A stretch of DNA of 64,000 nucleotides from Atrina japonica (lineage: Eukaryota; Mollusca; Bivalvia; Pterioida; Pinnidae): the NCBI GenBank assembly GCA_030159075.1, contig BROG01000049.1, forward strand, positions 595,001 through 659,000, written 5' to 3'. How positions within the stretch are numbered: the stretch's first letter is position 1; every line of letters begins with the position of its first letter. The notes below the pieces were generated by a model that worked only from the letters and a program-made list of their open reading frames with translations, made no database searches and was not told the DNA's origin. A program made the translations under genes and the position numbers. Of this stretch, positions 1-10,640 are shown piece after piece.

Positions 1-677
1 TATTTTTGCGAAGGTTTTAATTTATTGCCTTTGTACGTAACACACATTTTTTTTACTCTGCAACATGTTCTATGTTTTTCATATTAATATATTTGCCAAA
101 ATATCTGATGCATTAGTCGGAACGGTTAAGCTATGTTATAACTTCCATATAAAATTTCAGAAAGGGCGTATCGTTGATGACTCTGATAACTTAGAAATTA
201 AGATTAATTATTCTGGATTTCAGATTTAAGGATAAACTATGGAACGATAAGATGAAATGTTTACATATCTAGCATGTATAACAGAAAACAAAGTTAAAAA
301 TCTGAATTAAATTCTTCATAATTGAAAAGCCTAACACTTTGAATTTGCGGCTATCAATCAAAGACAGCCATAACTACTCAACCAGTCTGTGCAGCATAGT
401 CATACTAAGACTATTATTCATTTTGACACAATGTGAAGAAAGATATCTTAAACAAATTTCCGAAATATGGATATGATATTGCACGCACGAAAATCATCAT
501 TTTCTGACTTCAGAAAATATACTGAAGAAGCAAATAAAAAAATGGTTTATAGATGGGTATTTGATTTTATAATTATATAATCCATTGTATATTTATGTAG
601 TTGAAGATAGTAGTATTTTTACAGTTATTACTGATTTGACTATACAATTAGATTGATTATTGTGCCTTGTATAACGA
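1..677. other. AT-rich unique DNA, no gene seen
   Basis: No open frame, repeat or structured element stands out in either strand. Stops are dense in all frames. Confidence 0.6.
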
Positions 678-765
678 AATGATGAATTCTAATTGATAGA
701 AACGATCGTCTTGAGCACTGTAACTTTGGTTTTATGTTTATGATATTGAAATATCTAGGCCTGCT
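678..765 (-). repeat. Dispersed family B, 5'-half fragment
   Basis: On the minus strand this carries the family B hallmark CTCAAGACGATCGTTTCT followed by a 'TCAATTAGAATTCATCA'-like stretch, preceded by AAAGTTACAGTG. The same hallmark occurs near 15.03, 37.98, 51.43, 58.55, 60.25 and 62.12 kb. The 3' half of the family is missing here. Confidence 0.6.
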
Positions 766-2073
766 ATTTTCTGCAAAATTTCTACTTTCTAGATATATAG
801 AAGACATGGATAGAGACATGGTGACTCGGTGGTTAAACGCTAATTGAACGGTCTAATATATCAATAAATCTAATTTTACAAAGTATTTACATGTGTCGGA
901 TCTATCTAGGTGCTTAAGTCGCACAAACACTTCATAAAAAGCATCAATATCACTATCAAAAGAGACAAAATAATTCGATAGTCCACCCTTTTGGGATGAC
1001 CAATCATAGTCCTTTCAACAAAAAAGAAATACAAGAATTATAGAATTAAAGTAAAGTTAAATTAATAAACTTTGAACAATGGGAATAATTAAGAATACAC
1101 ACACATACACATACACGTGTGTAAATGTATGTGCGTTTGTTCATGTGTATGTCAATATATGTATTGTTTGTTTGTATGTGTGTGCTCGCGAACGTGCGCA
1201 TGTGTAATGTAAGGCATACGTATAACGTAGATTTCACATCCGTTAGTGAAAATAGATCATGTTTGTAACGTGTTGCGTTTATATAAGCCCAGACGTAATA
1301 CACGCACCCATTCTACTACATACAACATTGCTATCTTGTCTCTTAATCTACAGAGAAATCTTCGCTCTGTTGAGGTAATTGTTCAGAAATAAAACAGCAA
1401 TAAACGTCACTTGCAATAACTCTTCAGTAGCAGTTGTATTGTAATTACAAAACACATAAAGGTTCTAAGCTTACAGAGCGGTAACATCTGTGTTAGACAT
1501 AGCGGTCTCAAAGATAGCAATTGAGGAAGACATATTTATGTCCTTTTCTCGTGCTTAAACGTTTAAATGCTGATACCATGTTAATTCAAGACATTTATGG
1601 GGGGGGTGTAGCTCGCAACATCTTTATTTTCCATCAACGGGATCGCTTCTCATGAAAAACATTGATTCTACTTAACAAATGTATTATAAATTAAAATCAG
1701 CTATTCAGAGAAAACTATCAAATAATTTATTTTGTATTGAAATGAAAAAGAGTTTAATACAGCATAGGTACAGTCTATTTCATGTGTTTTCAACATGGAA
1801 AAAATAACTAATTTCATGTCCTTGATTTTACAAAACACTATTGGTTATGAATGATAAACATTGCTTTTTTTCAACCGAAAAATAATGTGTAAAAGGTATT
1901 TGCACCATACCCAGTGAAGGGATATAAGTTTATATAAAAAGGATATGTTTGGGAGACATAATACCCCTGATATTTAGTTCTTTCAGACATGCAATTTTGC
2001 ATATCTCTGTCAAGTGTAGGCGATTTGGATTATGTAGTCGGTTTTGGAAAAACAAAGCAAGAAGCCAGATTTG
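766..2073. other. AT-rich unique DNA with a degenerate CA/TG-rich patch
   Basis: No gene seen. Positions about 1095-1210 are a decayed (CA)/(TG) alternating patch, which produces a spurious minus-strand frame rich in Tyr, His and Cys. A run of eight Gs sits near 1600. A fragment resembling a SINE head (gtgactcggtggttaaacgc) lies near 820-840. Confidence 0.5.
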
Positions 2074-2150
2074 GTTACACTGTGAAATATATGTAGAAGC
2101 CATTTTAAAATTTAGTTACACTGTGAAAGATATGTAGAAGTCATTTTACG
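2074..2150. repeat. Two-unit tandem duplication, 41-bp unit
   Basis: A unit beginning GTTACACTGTGAAA starts at 2074 and again at 2115. The two copies differ at a few positions (ATATATG versus GATATG, AGCC versus AGTC). Confidence 0.8.
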
Positions 2151-4072
2151 ACAACCATAAATTTACACACAAAATAACAAACAGTTAAAAATACAATTAG
2201 ATATATAGTGAAACCAAATCCAATAAAGAGAAGTACTACAACCAATGTTAGATGACAACCGTCTTTATGTAGCGCATGTTAATTAATTTTCAAAATTTGA
2301 AAACACACGAGGTTTGTAAAATAGCTAACGAGATTTGGTAGATAAACATGAAAATCGACTTCCACAATTTGTTGAAACCATTTCTACCTTAACTGAAATC
2401 TAGTGTAGTATGGAGCATTGTGTCTTGACGTCATCGAATATTCAACATTGTTATATATTTTCAATGACGCACCCTTCCCCCAATTAATTGTACAGCATCG
2501 CCAACTTTGACAGCCAAAACATATCTTATATATGCATCTTGATGTACATTTTCTGAGTTGGCTATTTTTCCTTAGAAATGCAGGGTCAAAATTTAATTTA
2601 TCAATCAGCCTCGTTTAAACATACGTTTGAGAGTGGTGTAGAATATTAGATAATGCTGTTACCCCCATGGAGTATGGATATTAACTTTCTTCCTTGTGAA
2701 ATTCATACATTTAAACATCTCGTGAAGAATGACCGTTTGCCTAAATTTTGAAAAACAATAGTCCAGGAATCTATCGAAAACAATATGCCTTTGATATTTG
2801 ATCTTGGGCATGAGCCAGAAGCAAATTCTTCGTTCATCAATGAGATTTAAAAAAGATATATATGTCAATAAAATATATGGACGCTTTAAAAATAGACACT
2901 TTATATAGTATGTAAATGGGGGCATGTTGTCGTCGCTAAAATTTTGCCCCTTTCTGCAAATTTGGATCATTAGTTTTGCCAGTTAAACTGTGAAACAAAT
3001 TCCGACCATTCATGAAAAGATGTATTCACATTCGGAACATCTTCAATGTTTCAATAGCACCAAAAACATAATGTTTCCGTTATGATATTTAAAGTGAAAA
3101 CGGCTCCGGATTTTCTAGTCGTCGAATGTGTACATATTTTAAACTATCAATTAAATGTTGAGCACTTTAACACCATAATCAAATTTGCCAAAATTAAAAC
3201 ATGGTCAAAATACTTTAAATCCAGTTTTAGTCGCGAGAATTGTATTAACGCGAAATCTCGCGAGAGCTACAGCTGGTGAAAATAAAATTATCGAGTAATG
3301 ATGTATGATAATAGTATGACGAAATGGGCATTCAAAATCGGGAAAATATCATCTCGCAAAAAAATTAAAATGTGTGAATCTCGAAAATAAAGACCCACGG
3401 CAATTTCCGTATTTACAGTATTTAACAAATGTACTTTTCAAATACAATGGTGTTTTCATGACAACCAACACGGTTCCTCTTTTCCAGTGTCATTTAAGGG
3501 ACCTACAACATTGTAAAGCTATGCACTTTGATACTCTTCACCGTCTTGTCAAAGGCAGTATTTGGTTTTACTGAGAAAAAAAACTATGGACATGGCAGTT
3601 CAAATCTTATTGGACGCACATGGCTCTTCCATTCATAATACATTATTTTCACTTTTGTTAGAGTATGAAATAGATTTTAATCGGGTGATCCATGTGCATT
3701 AAATTTGATATGATATTAATAATTAAAAGAAATATCGACAAAAAAATAAATATGATACAAATATAGAAATGAGACACTCTTGTGATAAGATTCACAGACA
3801 CATGTTAAAATCTTTTGACAAGCAAAACGCCCTTATACAAAAGAAATATATTTTTCAATGATGACCATCGCTGTGAAATGTCAATATCAATAAATGAATA
3901 TAATAAAGTGTATATTGCTTCGCATTTACATACACATCAAAATATATTCCTAGAATTGTGTGATCGATGTAAATTTCAGTATCAGTTACAAACGACAGAC
4001 ATTTCGCCGTCAACTCTGTATATGCCTACGTTTCATCTGGCTATAAAAAGCATCTAGTAGGATAAAAATAAC
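2151..4072. other. AT-rich unique DNA, no gene supported
   Basis: Several 60-100 codon frames occur on both strands (for example 2659-2970 minus and 3815-4057 plus). None has a recognisable motif, and their composition follows the background. A TCGCGAGAG motif at 3255-3266 recurs near 26.69 kb. Confidence 0.5.
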
Positions 4073-4152
4073 AATCAGCATTGTATAACGATATCCATGT
4101 CATTGCGAAAGAATATTTTGCTGCACATTGATATCGTTGTACAATGCTGATT
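4073..4152. repeat. Near-perfect 80-bp inverted repeat (hairpin)
   Basis: The left arm 4073-4095 and right arm 4130-4152 are reverse complements over 23 bases with one mismatch (TATAACG versus TACAACG). Pairing can extend a few bases inward, leaving a loop of roughly 25-30 bases. Size and shape fit either a precursor-microRNA hairpin or a tiny foldback transposon. No TA or TTAA duplication is evident at the outer edges. Confidence 0.75.
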
Positions 4153-4440
4153 TTCTAGTTTGATGATGCAATCTACAACGTAAAAACTAGCTATTTAATG
4201 TCGTGTATAAAATGTGTTAAGCCAGGGGGTAAACTACTCTATATATAAGTTAATCCTCTTCGCACTGGTTTGTGCATAAGGCCGATACCACAGATTTTGA
4301 CCTGCCCTGCGCCCACGCCTTTATCTAACCCCAGGTCCAATTACATGTATTCTGTTTCATATCTTTTCCACTGATCGTCTTCATGTCTCTACCCACAATA
4401 TATTTTTAAACTAGATCAAAAGCTTGTATTCCTAACAATA
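4153..4440. other. Unique DNA, nothing recognised
   Basis: No repeat, motif or gene signal identified in this interval. Confidence 0.5.
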
Positions 4441-4607
4441 TACAGTCGAACCCACTCACATTGAACTTTGTTACATTGAAATCCCGCTTACTTGAAATGA
4501 TTTTGATTCCCAGGGCATATTACATCAATATCATCATTACACGATTTTGAAAACCCTATTTATTTGAAAGAAAACTTAATTCCCATTTATTTCAGTATAA
4601 CCTAGAG
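4441..4607. mobile_element. pogo/Tigger-like MITE remnant
   Basis: Begins TA-CAGTCGAACCCACTC. This matches the inverted right terminus of the element at 43389-43574 (TACAGTCGAACCCGTAT when reverse-complemented). The interior repeats words such as 'ttacattgaaat', also resembling that copy. The right terminus is decayed, so its end is approximate. TA target sites and CAGT termini are family hallmarks of Tc1/mariner-pogo elements. Confidence 0.45.
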
Positions 4608-5814
4608 AAGGACCTGTTACATGTAAATTCCTTATGGTTTTAAGCCTTACACGAGGTCTAATGTCACGTGTACGATCATTTTATAAAGGATTAATACACG
4701 TGACTTACGACCATATCAGTTTCTGTCTTTAGTACTGTGTAAATACGACAGGGAAAGGTACTCATGAACTAACTCAATTTTATTTCAAAATGCACAAATA
4801 TGCCTTTAAACGTGAATTAGGGTAAATGAAGCTGTCTTAAGTTTTGCTTTACGACTTTTTATATAACAGGTTCATGACTACTGAAACAAGTCTTATTGGT
4901 GTAAACTACTGCAAATGGGGGTCATAAAATTAAGAAGAAAAATCTCATATCTTTGTACCCTCTAACATACGAAAATACTAGAATTGTTTTATTTTATGTC
5001 AATGGTATATGAAAACAGAAAATGATATCAAAATTTGTCTGTTCATTTGAAATTATATTCAAAACATATGGAATGGATATGTCATGAACCTAAGCTTTTT
5101 ACTTAAGGACATTTTTATTTCTTATCAACAATCCAAACATTTTGATATATGCATTTTCTACGGGAAACAAATTTTCCTGAAAAAAACTTCTCAGGTGCAA
5201 GTCAAAGATGATAATTTATGGCCCAGTTTGCGGATGAAATTTTGAAGTTTTATTTTCTTAAGCGTTTAAACACTTTTCCTATGGCGAAAATGTTCATATG
5301 ATATTAATCAATGTGCAGTCTTAAATAAACAAACATAAATGAATCTTTCTATGCCCAGTCAGGTGTAGAGAAACGATAAAACACAAGATATATTTAAATC
5401 CCTTACCATATACTTCCAAGAAGACTTATTTGCTTGAAAATGATTAAACCAGAACGCATGTAGAGCTCGCGCGCCAAAAATCGCAGAAACAGATTTCGGC
5501 ATGCACGTGCGAAATGTATTAGTACTTCAATTTTCTTGTGCTAAAACAATAGTGTATATTTTCTGTCACGCAAACATCTGATTGGAAATTCTACAATCCT
5601 TCTCAGACATTGCAGCTCACCATTTAACCCATTATCAACTGAGATAAAAGAAATTGCTCATATGCGATCTATATTACACTAGAGATTTTAAAAAATGTGT
5701 TATCGTTGACGAGAGAAGTCTGTATATTGAGTGGAGAAATATTGAAACAAACTTTAAAAAAAAGTCAGACAAGTAACAATTCTTAATATTTTGGCACGCC
5801 AAAATCCCAATTAT
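4608..5814. other. Unique AT-rich DNA with a twin CACGTG palindrome
   Basis: No gene seen. At 4663-4672 and 4695-4704 a 10-bp sequence GTCACGTGTA appears in inverted orientation, with TATAAA at 4682-4687 between the arms. Confidence 0.5.
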
Positions 5815-6245
5815 TCTTAAACCCTAGATTGCAGTTAAACCTAGTTTTTCACGGTAAGTCACATTAACTGGAGAATAACAACGTTTAACAAAGAAAACCT
5901 AGGTGTAACTGCGCCAAAATCACAAAAAAATGAATAAAACCAGGTTTTCGGAAGAAAAATCTAGGTTTAAATACGCCACAATCACATTGTTGAGTATCAA
6001 TATGATTTTGGTGCAGTTAATCCTAGTTTTTCTTAGTAAAAGCAATTTTATCTCCAGTTAGTGGGGGTTACGAGAAAAAAATAAAATTAACTGGAGAAAA
6101 TCTAGGTTCAACACGTAACTAAAATTAACTGGAGAAAAACTAGGTTTAAATGAAATAAAACTACTAGGTTTAACTGGCGAAATGGAGAAAACCGTGTTTA
6201 ACAAAGAAAAGATAGGTTAAACATAGAACTAGTTGTATGTTTAAC
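5815..6245. repeat. Cluster of CTAGGTTTAA / AACTGGAGAAAA motifs in both orientations
   Basis: The motif TTAACTGGAGAAAAACTAGG and its reverse complement recur at least seven times in about 430 bp. Sites are near 5834, 5866, 5936-5979, 6010-6062, 6085-6113, 6120-6151 and 6160-6222, with variable spacing and partial copies. It is not a simple head-to-tail array, because orientations alternate. The origin may be a palindromic or foldback transposon that expanded internally. Confidence 0.7.
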
Positions 6246-6539
6246 TCATTAATTTGATTTTCAAGTATCATATAATACTGTTGTTTACATTCATTGACTA
6301 ACACCATGACACGTTTGTCGTGGTTTGTAAAATGAAAATGTAAAAGTAAACATTGAATAATACACATGTATATACTATAGATATTGGGGTTTCGCCTGCA
6401 TTACCCTGGATGTCAACCAGCCCTTTCATATAAACACTAAAAATATGATAATATTGTTATTTTGTCAAAACAAATGCACAATATGTTCATTTTTGCCAAT
6501 TAGACTTCACCAATTGACTTCGAATTTGAAATAGATGTA
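6246..6539. other. Unique DNA, nothing recognised
   Basis: No gene or repeat identified. A short minus-strand frame here lacks any motif. Confidence 0.5.
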
Positions 6540-6665
6540 GAGTTCAGAAACATTCAGTGGTATCATACAAGGTAAAAATTAACCTAACTCCGTCTAAGAG
6601 TAACCACTGTAAAATAGGACTATCTTAGCCTACACGGAGTTTATAACTTAAACGGTGCTATAAAA
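6540..6665 (+). repeat. Dispersed family B, 3'-half fragment
   Basis: Contains GGTATCATACAAGG, CCGTCTAAGAGTAACCACTG and a TAAAATAGGACTATCTTAGC-like stretch, in the same order as at 37.68-37.80, 57.05-57.17 and 60.34-60.43 kb. The 5' half with AAGACGATCG is absent. Confidence 0.7.
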
Positions 6666-6859
6666 GTGAAACGATAAACTGAAACAACAGGTCGATTAGT
6701 TTATATCATGGTTATCCATTACGGGCACCTGCCGGCAAAAACGATCTGAACAGCACTCAGCTGTCAATTTCCTTGTACAAATATATGTCATATGAAAATG
6801 CAAAAAAAAAAATTAATTTCCGAAAGCAATCTGCAGTAAGACATCAGAATAATTAACTA

Positions 6860-6861
6860 TG

Positions 6862-6909
<48 letters not shown>
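6860..6909. repeat. (AAT)n microsatellite
   Basis: About sixteen ATA/AAT triplets in a nearly pure run, ending in a GATAAC interruption. Confidence 0.95.
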
Positions 6910-6910
<1 letters not shown>

Positions 6911-6948
6911 TAACAAGAGCTTTCGGTGCTTGATGTGTGCTAAAAAAA

Positions 6949-7340
6949 TTAACGGGATATTATTCGTATTTACGAGAAAAAGAAATATTGTGATTTTTTT
7001 TTCTGCTTTTACTACCTGTACCTGATATACAATTACAAATAAGAGCTATAAAGAATAAAATCTTTATATTACTGTATGTTTTTAATAAGGTCAGGTCCAG
7101 TGCGGTATGCATATACATTGGGATTTTCTTGCAATGCTTATACAAATAGTAAGGTTGAATTAATCAAGTGCAATTGAAAAAAGAGTCAAACCTGGGTTTC
7201 TCAAGCACTTTCTATAAAACATATAGAAAAATTAAGATCGATTATGCCTGTGTTCATCTCTTTTTTGTTATTGTCTATCAATCCGAGAAGTAAAAAACAA
7301 AAACAAAAATTAAAACAAAAATCATCCAATGCCCCTTTAA
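6949..7340 (+). mobile_element. Family A foldback MITE, TTAA-flanked
   Basis: The left end TTAACGGGATATT is a decayed form of the consensus TTAAAGGGGCATTAGCTGTG. The right end CCAATGCCCCTTTAA is its inverted partner. Inside, each half carries the same arm in opposite orientation, including 'acaaataagagctata' and its inverted counterpart 'atctcttttttgttat'. The core 'aaggtcaggtccagtg' is asymmetric and sets the orientation. About 392 bp, non-coding. Confidence 0.8.
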
Positions 7341-7454
7341 GCAAAAACGATTTGTTGTTGTGGGGATGACATAATTTTCTCTTTTCAATTTCGCTTTTTC
7401 AGCAGAAGTCGGATCACGTCGGACGATTCTAATAATAATTTATAGGTAACTATA

Positions 7455-7545
7455 TTAACTCATCAACCCCTGAAAAACAATGGACTCTTCTGTACATAAA
7501 TCACTTTGGTGAGTTTAAATGTGTCTTTAGGTGTGAATTAGTTAA
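7455..7545. mobile_element. 91-bp TTAA MITE (family H)
   Basis: Bounded by TTAACTCATCAACCCCTGA on the left and AGGTGTGAATTAGTTAA on the right. These are imperfect inverted repeats that begin and end in TTAA. The same length and termini recur at 51694-51784, 55765-55856 and 60712-60802. Confidence 0.7.
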
Positions 7546-7711
7546 CGGACGTATGAGAAAAGTATATACTCTCGAAAGATATATAATTCAGATATTTGTC
7601 TTTAAGATGTTTAAAGGTTACATTGAAATATATGGGATTAAATTTTGAACAGTAATAGATCATCAGACAGTCTTTAAACCTAGATGTGTGTTTATCCCAT
7701 ATGTCTGTTTC

Positions 7712-7989
7712 TTAAAAGAGTATTATCTGTGGGTTTTTTTTCAAGAAATATTCTTTCCTTTTTTTATTACTACGTTTGATATAAAATAACAAACAAGAGA
7801 TATACACACTCACAGGCATAACAAATCTTATTTTGTAAAAACTGCTTGAAAACCCTGTTTGGCAATTATTCACTTCCAATTGATTACTTCAACCTTACTG
7901 CATTTAGATAGACAAAGAGTACAAGAAGTAAAAGTAGAGAAAAAAATATTGGGGAGGGTGGGAGGTAAAAACAGCTGATGCACCTTTAA
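7712..7989 (-). mobile_element. Family A foldback MITE, internally shortened
   Basis: Left terminus TTAAAAGAGTATTATCTGTG and right terminus CAGCTGATGCACCTTTAA are inverted partners. The left half keeps 'aacaagagatataca...caggcata'. Much of the right arm is deleted, so the copy is about 278 bp against roughly 360-390 bp for fuller copies. Confidence 0.8.
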
Positions 7990-8129
7990 CATGTATCCAA
8001 ATAAATATGTAGAACAGCTTGATTTGCATATGGATGATGCTATACCTTGACTGTAAGATATGTCACTTGTGTTTTGTTCTTTTGATAACGTCATTTTTTT
8101 CGTTTGTAGCATTGTTGTTTTATCTCCCA

Positions 8130-8294
8130 CCAAGAAATGGAGATGTACCAACCTCTAAGTGAAGACTTGTGTGCCATGGACTGACGCCAATACAGTGAGG
8201 GTATTTTACGTGCAATGCACATATTTGGGTATGACCCAAACTGGAATAGAATTTGTGAACTTTCGCTTGCGAGTCGAATGCTCATCCAGCATAC
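8130..8294 (-). mobile_element. tRNA-derived SINE II, decayed copy
   Basis: Shares 'atggactgacgccaa.acagtga.ggt.attttacgtg' and 'cgcttgcgagtcgaa' with the better copy at 48845-49053 in the same orientation. The tRNA-like head lies at the high-coordinate end, but its B box is no longer recognisable. Confidence 0.65.
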
Positions 8295-8532
8295 TGTCAC
8301 GAAATTTGATATTCAAAAGTTGTTAAATACGAATTTTATTAAAATCTGAAACTTCTATTGTGACCTCGACACAAATTACAGGTAAATACAGGTATCGTGT
8401 CACCTTAATGTAGATTCAACTTTCCAATTTTGAAAGATTGCACCAACTTAATGTTAAAAACAAAAACAAAATGTATTCCTGTAAACATTGAATATCTCCG
8501 CGTGTTGATATTTACGCGATTTTCCTCTTCAA

Positions 8533-8695
8533 ATTATACGCGTGGGGTTATTTACCCGATGTTACAACTTACTATCGGCAGTCCTGTATGAAAAGATAAT
8601 TCTTAGATCAACTGTGGGACTGGTGCGCTGGAGTAATTACACACAAAAAATCCTCATCGCGTATTTAGTGAAAATTATCCCCACGCGTAAATTGT
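8533..8695. repeat. Inverted repeat with ACGCGTGGGG arms
   Basis: ATTATACGCGTGGGG at about 8533-8547 is matched by the inverted CCCCACGCGTAAAT at about 8679-8692. Flanking 'tttacgcga' words occur on both sides. Probably an old foldback element. No target duplication identified. Confidence 0.5.
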
Positions 8696-8750
8696 AATGC
8701 TTGCAGTACCCTGTCGCCTATCATTAATATAAACCTTCTTGAATAATTTC

Positions 8751-9100
8751 ACCGCTTGCGTTGGTCTTGTGGTAGAGCATTCGAATCGCAAACAGAAGGT
8801 TCCGGGTTCGATTAGCGATGCCGTGTATAAGAAAATACTTTAAAAACCTGACTCTTGCTTCGCCAAACGCTCGGCATAAGAAGTGAAAGTGATAGGTCTT
8901 TCGGATGAGACTTTAAACCGAGGTGCTGTGACATGGAAGGCATGACACGTAAAAAACCCTCAAAGCATTGGCGTCAGTACAAAGCACAAAGGTCATAAGC
9001 CGAATATTTGTAGCACTTCACCTTTTAAAATCTGGTAAAATCTATAGACAAGTGAAAATGTTTTGGCCGGATGTAAAATAACAAACACACAAACGAAACT
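8751..9100 (+). mobile_element. tRNA-derived SINE II, near full length
   Basis: The head has an A-box-like TGGTCTTGTGGTAGAGC (about 8762-8778) and a B-box-like GGGTTCGATTA (about 8804-8814), the split promoter of RNA polymerase III. The body contains 'tggaaggcatgacacgtaaaa', 'ggcgtcagta' and 'agcacttcacc..ttaaaatctggtaaaa', shared with minus-strand copies at 8.2 and 48.9 kb. The tail is A-rich: 'ggatgtaaaataacaaacacacaaac'. It retroposes using enzymes of a partner LINE. No clear target-site duplication was found. Confidence 0.8.
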
Positions 9101-9117
9101 GTAATGTTTGTATACAT

Positions 9118-9479
9118 TTAAGGGGCGTGAGCTGGGTTTTTTTCTCACAAAAATGCCTTTCCTTTTCTTTTTTTCTTCTTAGATTGATATTCAATAAGAA
9201 AAAATATACACATGGCAAAATAATTCTTAGATTCCTATATACTTTGAGAAAATTACTTCAGAAACTTGGAAATGATTCGCTTGTAACTGATTAACTTAAC
9301 CTTACTTTTTGTTTATACATTCCACATTGGACCTGGCATTATTTGCACAAAATATATACTAGGAGTATAATAAATTTATTTCTAGTTTAGCTCTTATTTC
9401 TTATTGTATATCAAGTACAAGTAGTTATAGTAGACAAAAATCAAAACAATTTTAGTAAACACAGTTAATTACCCTTTAA
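9118..9479 (-). mobile_element. Family A foldback MITE
   Basis: Left end TTAAGGGGCGTGAGCTGGG, right end CACAGTTAATTACCCTTTAA. The arms carry 'tatacacatggcaaaataattcttagattcctatata' and the inverted 'agctcttatttcttattgtatatcaagtacaagtag'. Lies only about 18 bp downstream of the SINE II tail. Confidence 0.8.
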
Positions 9480-10435
9480 TCATGAAGGTGATTGATTTAC
9501 GTTTGTAAATAACAAAAATTCCTCAAAAAAGAAAAAAAAAGGAAAATGAAACTATGACTTGCAACTACAAAAAAAAAATAATTGAAAACTTTGCAGGGAA
9601 AATGCCGGTATGATATGCTGAGGAGAACCTGTCAGATTCTAATATATAAAGTTCTAACTCATTGACAAAAGTACGTATGACTTCTATTCCGGCGTTGCAA
9701 TTCGAGTAATTCATGAAGACGAATTACTGAGATTTTTGTATTTACAACGGATTCCGCTTATATCTGGTCTTGTTTAGTTTGAAACTTGAGTTAACTCAAC
9801 ACAGCATGAAAGAAATACCGTTTCCTTCTCTTTTTTTCGCATACGTTTTCTGCATTTATATTTTGCGGCCATCAAACGAATCCAATACAAAAAATTACGA
9901 GAGATGAAGCGATTCACGCTGTTTAAATGTGTTTTATTAACATCTGGGTTTTTGTGATTGTGGTACCCCAGGAGATGAAACAAGGAATGGAAATATCTTT
10001 CAATACACAACTCAAAATTTAGATATTCACAAAGACGATTCTTCCCGGCAAAAACTTAAGAGTACTATCTAACAGCCCCTTGCACATAAAACAATTATAA
10101 TTTCTATACATTGGTCCCCTGTGTCTCAAATCTACTTCATTCACCATAGCACAAAGACTTGTAAAGCAATTGATAGAATATGCGTTCAAAATGATATCAT
10201 TTGGTTTGCATTATTATGGATGAAATCCTTTTAATCACTTAACACTTAATGATTTAACACGTCTATTGAGAATACGACCATCTAGTGAATCGTTTCCCTA
10301 AACCAAGACTGGTATTTTAATAAAATTTATGAACAACAAGAAAATGTTTACATTTCTCTAGAAATAATTTTAGTTTTATAGATCACAGTGTATATGTTGT
10401 ATGTATTCTTGTCATTCCTATTGCAAACTTAGCAA
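9480..10435. other. AT-rich unique DNA, no gene seen
   Basis: A minus-strand frame at 9774-10010 has no recognisable motif. Nothing else stands out. Confidence 0.5.
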
Positions 10436-10640
10436 ATGAGTGGTTAAACATCGCTTGTTAAGTCATGTCTGGTATGTGCGAGTTTGATCTTCGCTGCAAC
10501 TTCAACTGATATTGTCGGGAAGCTTGCCTTACTTTCAGAAGACCAGTTTAGTCTTACCCGGTTTCCTTGTCTATTCATAAAACAGAACCGTCATCAAATA
10601 ACGGGAAAAAATGTTAAGCATCGCTTAAAGCAAGAAACAA
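10436..10640 (+). mobile_element. Possible tRNA-derived SINE (type IV), decayed
   Basis: 'gagtggttaaacatcgcttgttaag' followed about 45 bp later by 'gcgagtttgatcttcgc' resembles A- and B-box spacing. The following 'cttacccggtttccttgtctattcataaaac' and 'gttaagcatcgctta' echo the 3' body of SINE III at 50.1-50.4 kb. Assignment is tentative. Confidence 0.4.

Noticed and set aside
8762..8815. Functional tRNA gene with A and B boxes
   Set aside because: The acceptor stem is not closed and the sequence continues into a SINE body shared with other loci, so it is a tRNA-derived retroposon.
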